Below, one piece after another: positions 12,747 through 14,092 of a DNA stretch of 14,092 nt; position 1 is the stretch's first letter, and each line of letters starts with the position of its first letter. Origin of the DNA: Antarcticimicrobium sp033791545 (GTDB lineage: Bacteria; Pseudomonadota; Alphaproteobacteria; Rhodobacterales; Rhodobacteraceae); contig JASJGL010000042.1 of assembly GCA_033791545.1 (NCBI GenBank), positions 1-14,092 on the forward strand, given 5' to 3'. The notes under the pieces were generated by a model. It made no database searches. It was not told the DNA's origin and saw only the letters and a list, made by a program, of their open reading frames with translations. A program made the position numbers and the translations under genes.

Positions 12747-13400
12747 TCAGAGGATTTTTTGGCCGGTTTTGGCCCAATCCTTCATGAAGGTCTCGAGCCC
12801 CTTGTCGGTCAGCGGATGGTTTGCCATCGCCTTGATCACGGCGGGCGGCGCGGTGATCACGTCGGCACCGATGCGGGCGGCGTCGGTGATGTGGTTCACG
12901 GTGCGGATCGAGGCGGCGAGGATCTGGGTCTCGAAGCCGTAATTGTCATAGATCACGCGGATATCCTCGATCAGCTCCATGCCGTCGAGGTTGATGTCGT
13001 CGAGTCGCCCAATGAAGGGCGAGATGAAGGTCGCGCCCGCCTTGGCCGCCAGCAGCGCCTGATTGGCGGAAAAGCACAGCGTCACATTGACCATGCGGCC
13101 CTCGTCCGAGAGCACCTTGCAGGCCTTGAGCCCGTCCCAGGTCAGCGGCACCTTGACGGCGATGTTTTCGGCGATCGCGGCCAGTTTGCGGCCCTCGGCG
13201 ATCATCGCCTCGGCCTCCATGGCGACCACCTCGGCCGAGACCGGGCCGTCGACCAGATCGCAGATTTCCTTGGTGACTTCGAGGATGTCGCGGCCGGATT
13301 TCATAATCAGCGACGGGTTGGTGGTGACGCCGTCGACCATGCCCAGATCGTTCAGTTCAGCGATGGCGTCGATCTCGGCAGTATCTACGAAGAATTTCAT
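12747..13400 (-). CDS. fsa: Transaldolase / fructose-6-phosphate aldolase family enzyme
   Basis: A 217-residue small class I aldolase (TalC/Fsa type). It starts MKFFVDTAEIDAI and has the family DGVTTNPSLI (23-32) and the Schiff-base lysine K83 in NIAVKVPLTWDGL. NVTLCFSANQALLAAKAG (105-122) and ASIRT follow. Two positions distinguish subfamilies: E57 in SAEVVA, where E. coli FsaA has Gln59, and F129 in SPFIGR, where FsaA has Tyr131. Both favour transaldolase activity (transfer of dihydroxyacetone between sugar phosphates in the pentose phosphate pathway) over fructose-6-phosphate cleavage. The gene symbol follows the usual database label. AAGGA stands about 8 nt upstream of the ATG. The gene is divergent from priA across 103 bp in which I see no strong promoter. 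Confidence 0.93.
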   Translation of the reverse strand: MKFFVDTAEIDAIAELNDLGMVDGVTTNPSLIMKSGRDILEVTKEICDLVDGPVSAEVVAMEAEAMIAEGRKLAAIAENIAVKVPLTWDGLKACKVLSDEGRMVNVTLCFSANQALLAAKAGATFISPFIGRLDDINLDGMELIEDIRVIYDNYGFETQILAASIRTVNHITDAARIGADVITAPPAVIKAMANHPLTDKGLETFMKDWAKTGQKIL

Positions 13401-13503
13401 GGGGGCATCCTTTGATGGGTTGGCCTTGCTCGGGGTTGGCTTTACCTCATGGGAGGAATGGCGGGAACCCCCCGCAGATCACCGGAGGGCAGCAAACAGC
13501 GGT

Positions 13504-14092
13504 ATGGCGGACAAGCGGGATCACAGCGGGTCGGGGATGTTCGACGAAGGCGATCTGGTGGCGGTGCGCAGCACCCAACCGTTGGACCGGACGCTGGATT
13601 ATCGCGCGCCGCAGGGCGGTTGTGTGCTGGGCGATTTCGTCGAGGTGCCGCTGGGCCCGCGCAAGGTGCCCGGCGTGATCTGGGGGCCGGGGCTGGGCGA
13701 TTTCGATCGCTCCAAGATCCGTTCGGTGATCCGGGTACTGGACGTGGCCCCGATGCGCGAGGAGATGCGCGCCTTTCTGAGCAAGGCGGCGGATTACACG
13801 CTGACGCCGATGCCGGCGTTGCTGCGGCTGGCGATGCGGGCGCCGGGGCTGGGCGATCCGCCCTCGATGCGCAAGATCTATCGTCGTGGCAGCGGCGAGC
13901 CGGAGCGGATGACCGATGCCCGCCGCCGGGTGCTGGATGCGCTCGAGTCCTATGGCGGGCTGGCCTTTACGCTCAAGGAACTGGCCGAGATGGCGGGCGT
14001 CACCCCTTCGGTGGTCAAGGGGCTGGTGAAACACGGGGCCGTGCGCGAGGAGGACAGCCCGCGCGATCTGCCGTTTCCGGTGATGGACCCGG
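13504..14092 (+). CDS. priA: Primosomal protein N' (replication restart helicase PriA), N-terminal part
   Basis: The frame stays open from the ATG at 13504 to the window end (196 codons), so the gene is 3' truncated. The N-terminal DNA 3'-end-binding domain is recognisable: VAVRSTQPLDRTLDYRAP, then GDFVEVPLGPRKVPGVIWG, then SVIRVLD and a helical stretch with DYTLTPMPALLRLAMR. The following region (about 130-190) is the winged-helix part, with LKELAEMAGVTPSVVKGLV. The helicase motifs and zinc-binding cysteines would lie downstream. PriA reloads the replisome at stalled forks. The start is uncertain: GGAGG at 13484-13488 is 15 nt from the ATG, and the ATG at 13537 (MFDEGDLVAV) also gives a normal family start. 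Confidence 0.92.
   Translation, partial: MADKRDHSGSGMFDEGDLVAVRSTQPLDRTLDYRAPQGGCVLGDFVEVPLGPRKVPGVIWGPGLGDFDRSKIRSVIRVLDVAPMREEMRAFLSKAADYTLTPMPALLRLAMRAPGLGDPPSMRKIYRRGSGEPERMTDARRRVLDALESYGGLAFTLKELAEMAGVTPSVVKGLVKHGAVREEDSPRDLPFPVMDP

Noticed and set aside
1..14092. Defence island, CRISPR array, secretion or biosynthetic cluster
   Set aside because: No regularly spaced repeats and no nuclease, toxin-antitoxin, Cas or assembly-line genes are seen; every gene longer than 150 codons has a housekeeping or metabolic assignment.

Overview
The window looks like a chromosomal, mostly housekeeping segment of a GC-rich alphaproteobacterium, most likely Rhodobacteraceae (Roseobacter/Paracoccus-type). 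This placement is inferred from codon use, from the gene content (phosphatidylcholine synthase, DUF484-xerC pair, YcjX/YcjF pair, hydroxycinnamate-CoA genes) and from an intergenic repeat I associate with this family. No database search was run. I see no phage, plasmid, IS, CRISPR, rRNA or tRNA.

Layout. 1-1087: the 3' end of a feruloyl-CoA-synthase-like ligase and an Amidohydro_2 hydrolase, probably part of CoA-dependent hydroxycinnamate degradation. 1232-4984: truA on the minus strand, with back-to-back promoters, divergent from a tightly overlapping operon of YcjX GTPase, a small GNAT acetyltransferase and YcjF membrane protein. 5053-5763: a VIT1/CCC1-type Fe/Mn transporter. 5818-8930: ileS with a 138-nt leader. 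9041-10089: an O6-alkylguanine-DNA alkyltransferase and a small protein with a GreA/GreB-like C-terminal domain. 10100-10807 (minus): phosphatidylcholine synthase. 11010-13400 (minus): xerC, DUF484 and a transaldolase/Fsa-family enzyme. 13504-end (plus): the N-terminal part of priA.

The most notable element is the ileS leader. A sigma70-like promoter (TTTACC, 17 nt, TATAAG) places the predicted transcription start exactly on the A of an ATG that opens a 16-codon ORF, MTHPRVILIRITTPAL. It carries V-I-L-I-R-I in its centre. The stop codon lies inside a strong hairpin (5891-5921) that competes with a second pairing involving the Val-Ile-Leu codons. This has the architecture of a leaderless, isoleucine-sensing attenuator ahead of isoleucyl-tRNA synthetase, although a U-tract terminator is not visible.

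Other points worth attention are a Glu in the position of the conserved editing-site Asp of IleRS, transaldolase-type active-site residues in an enzyme that would usually be labelled fructose-6-phosphate aldolase, and a GNAT gene wedged between ycjX and ycjF. There is also a long perfect inverted repeat upstream of DUF484-xerC and two copies of a hairpin-plus-GGAGTATTTT repeat. All other genes are conventional.
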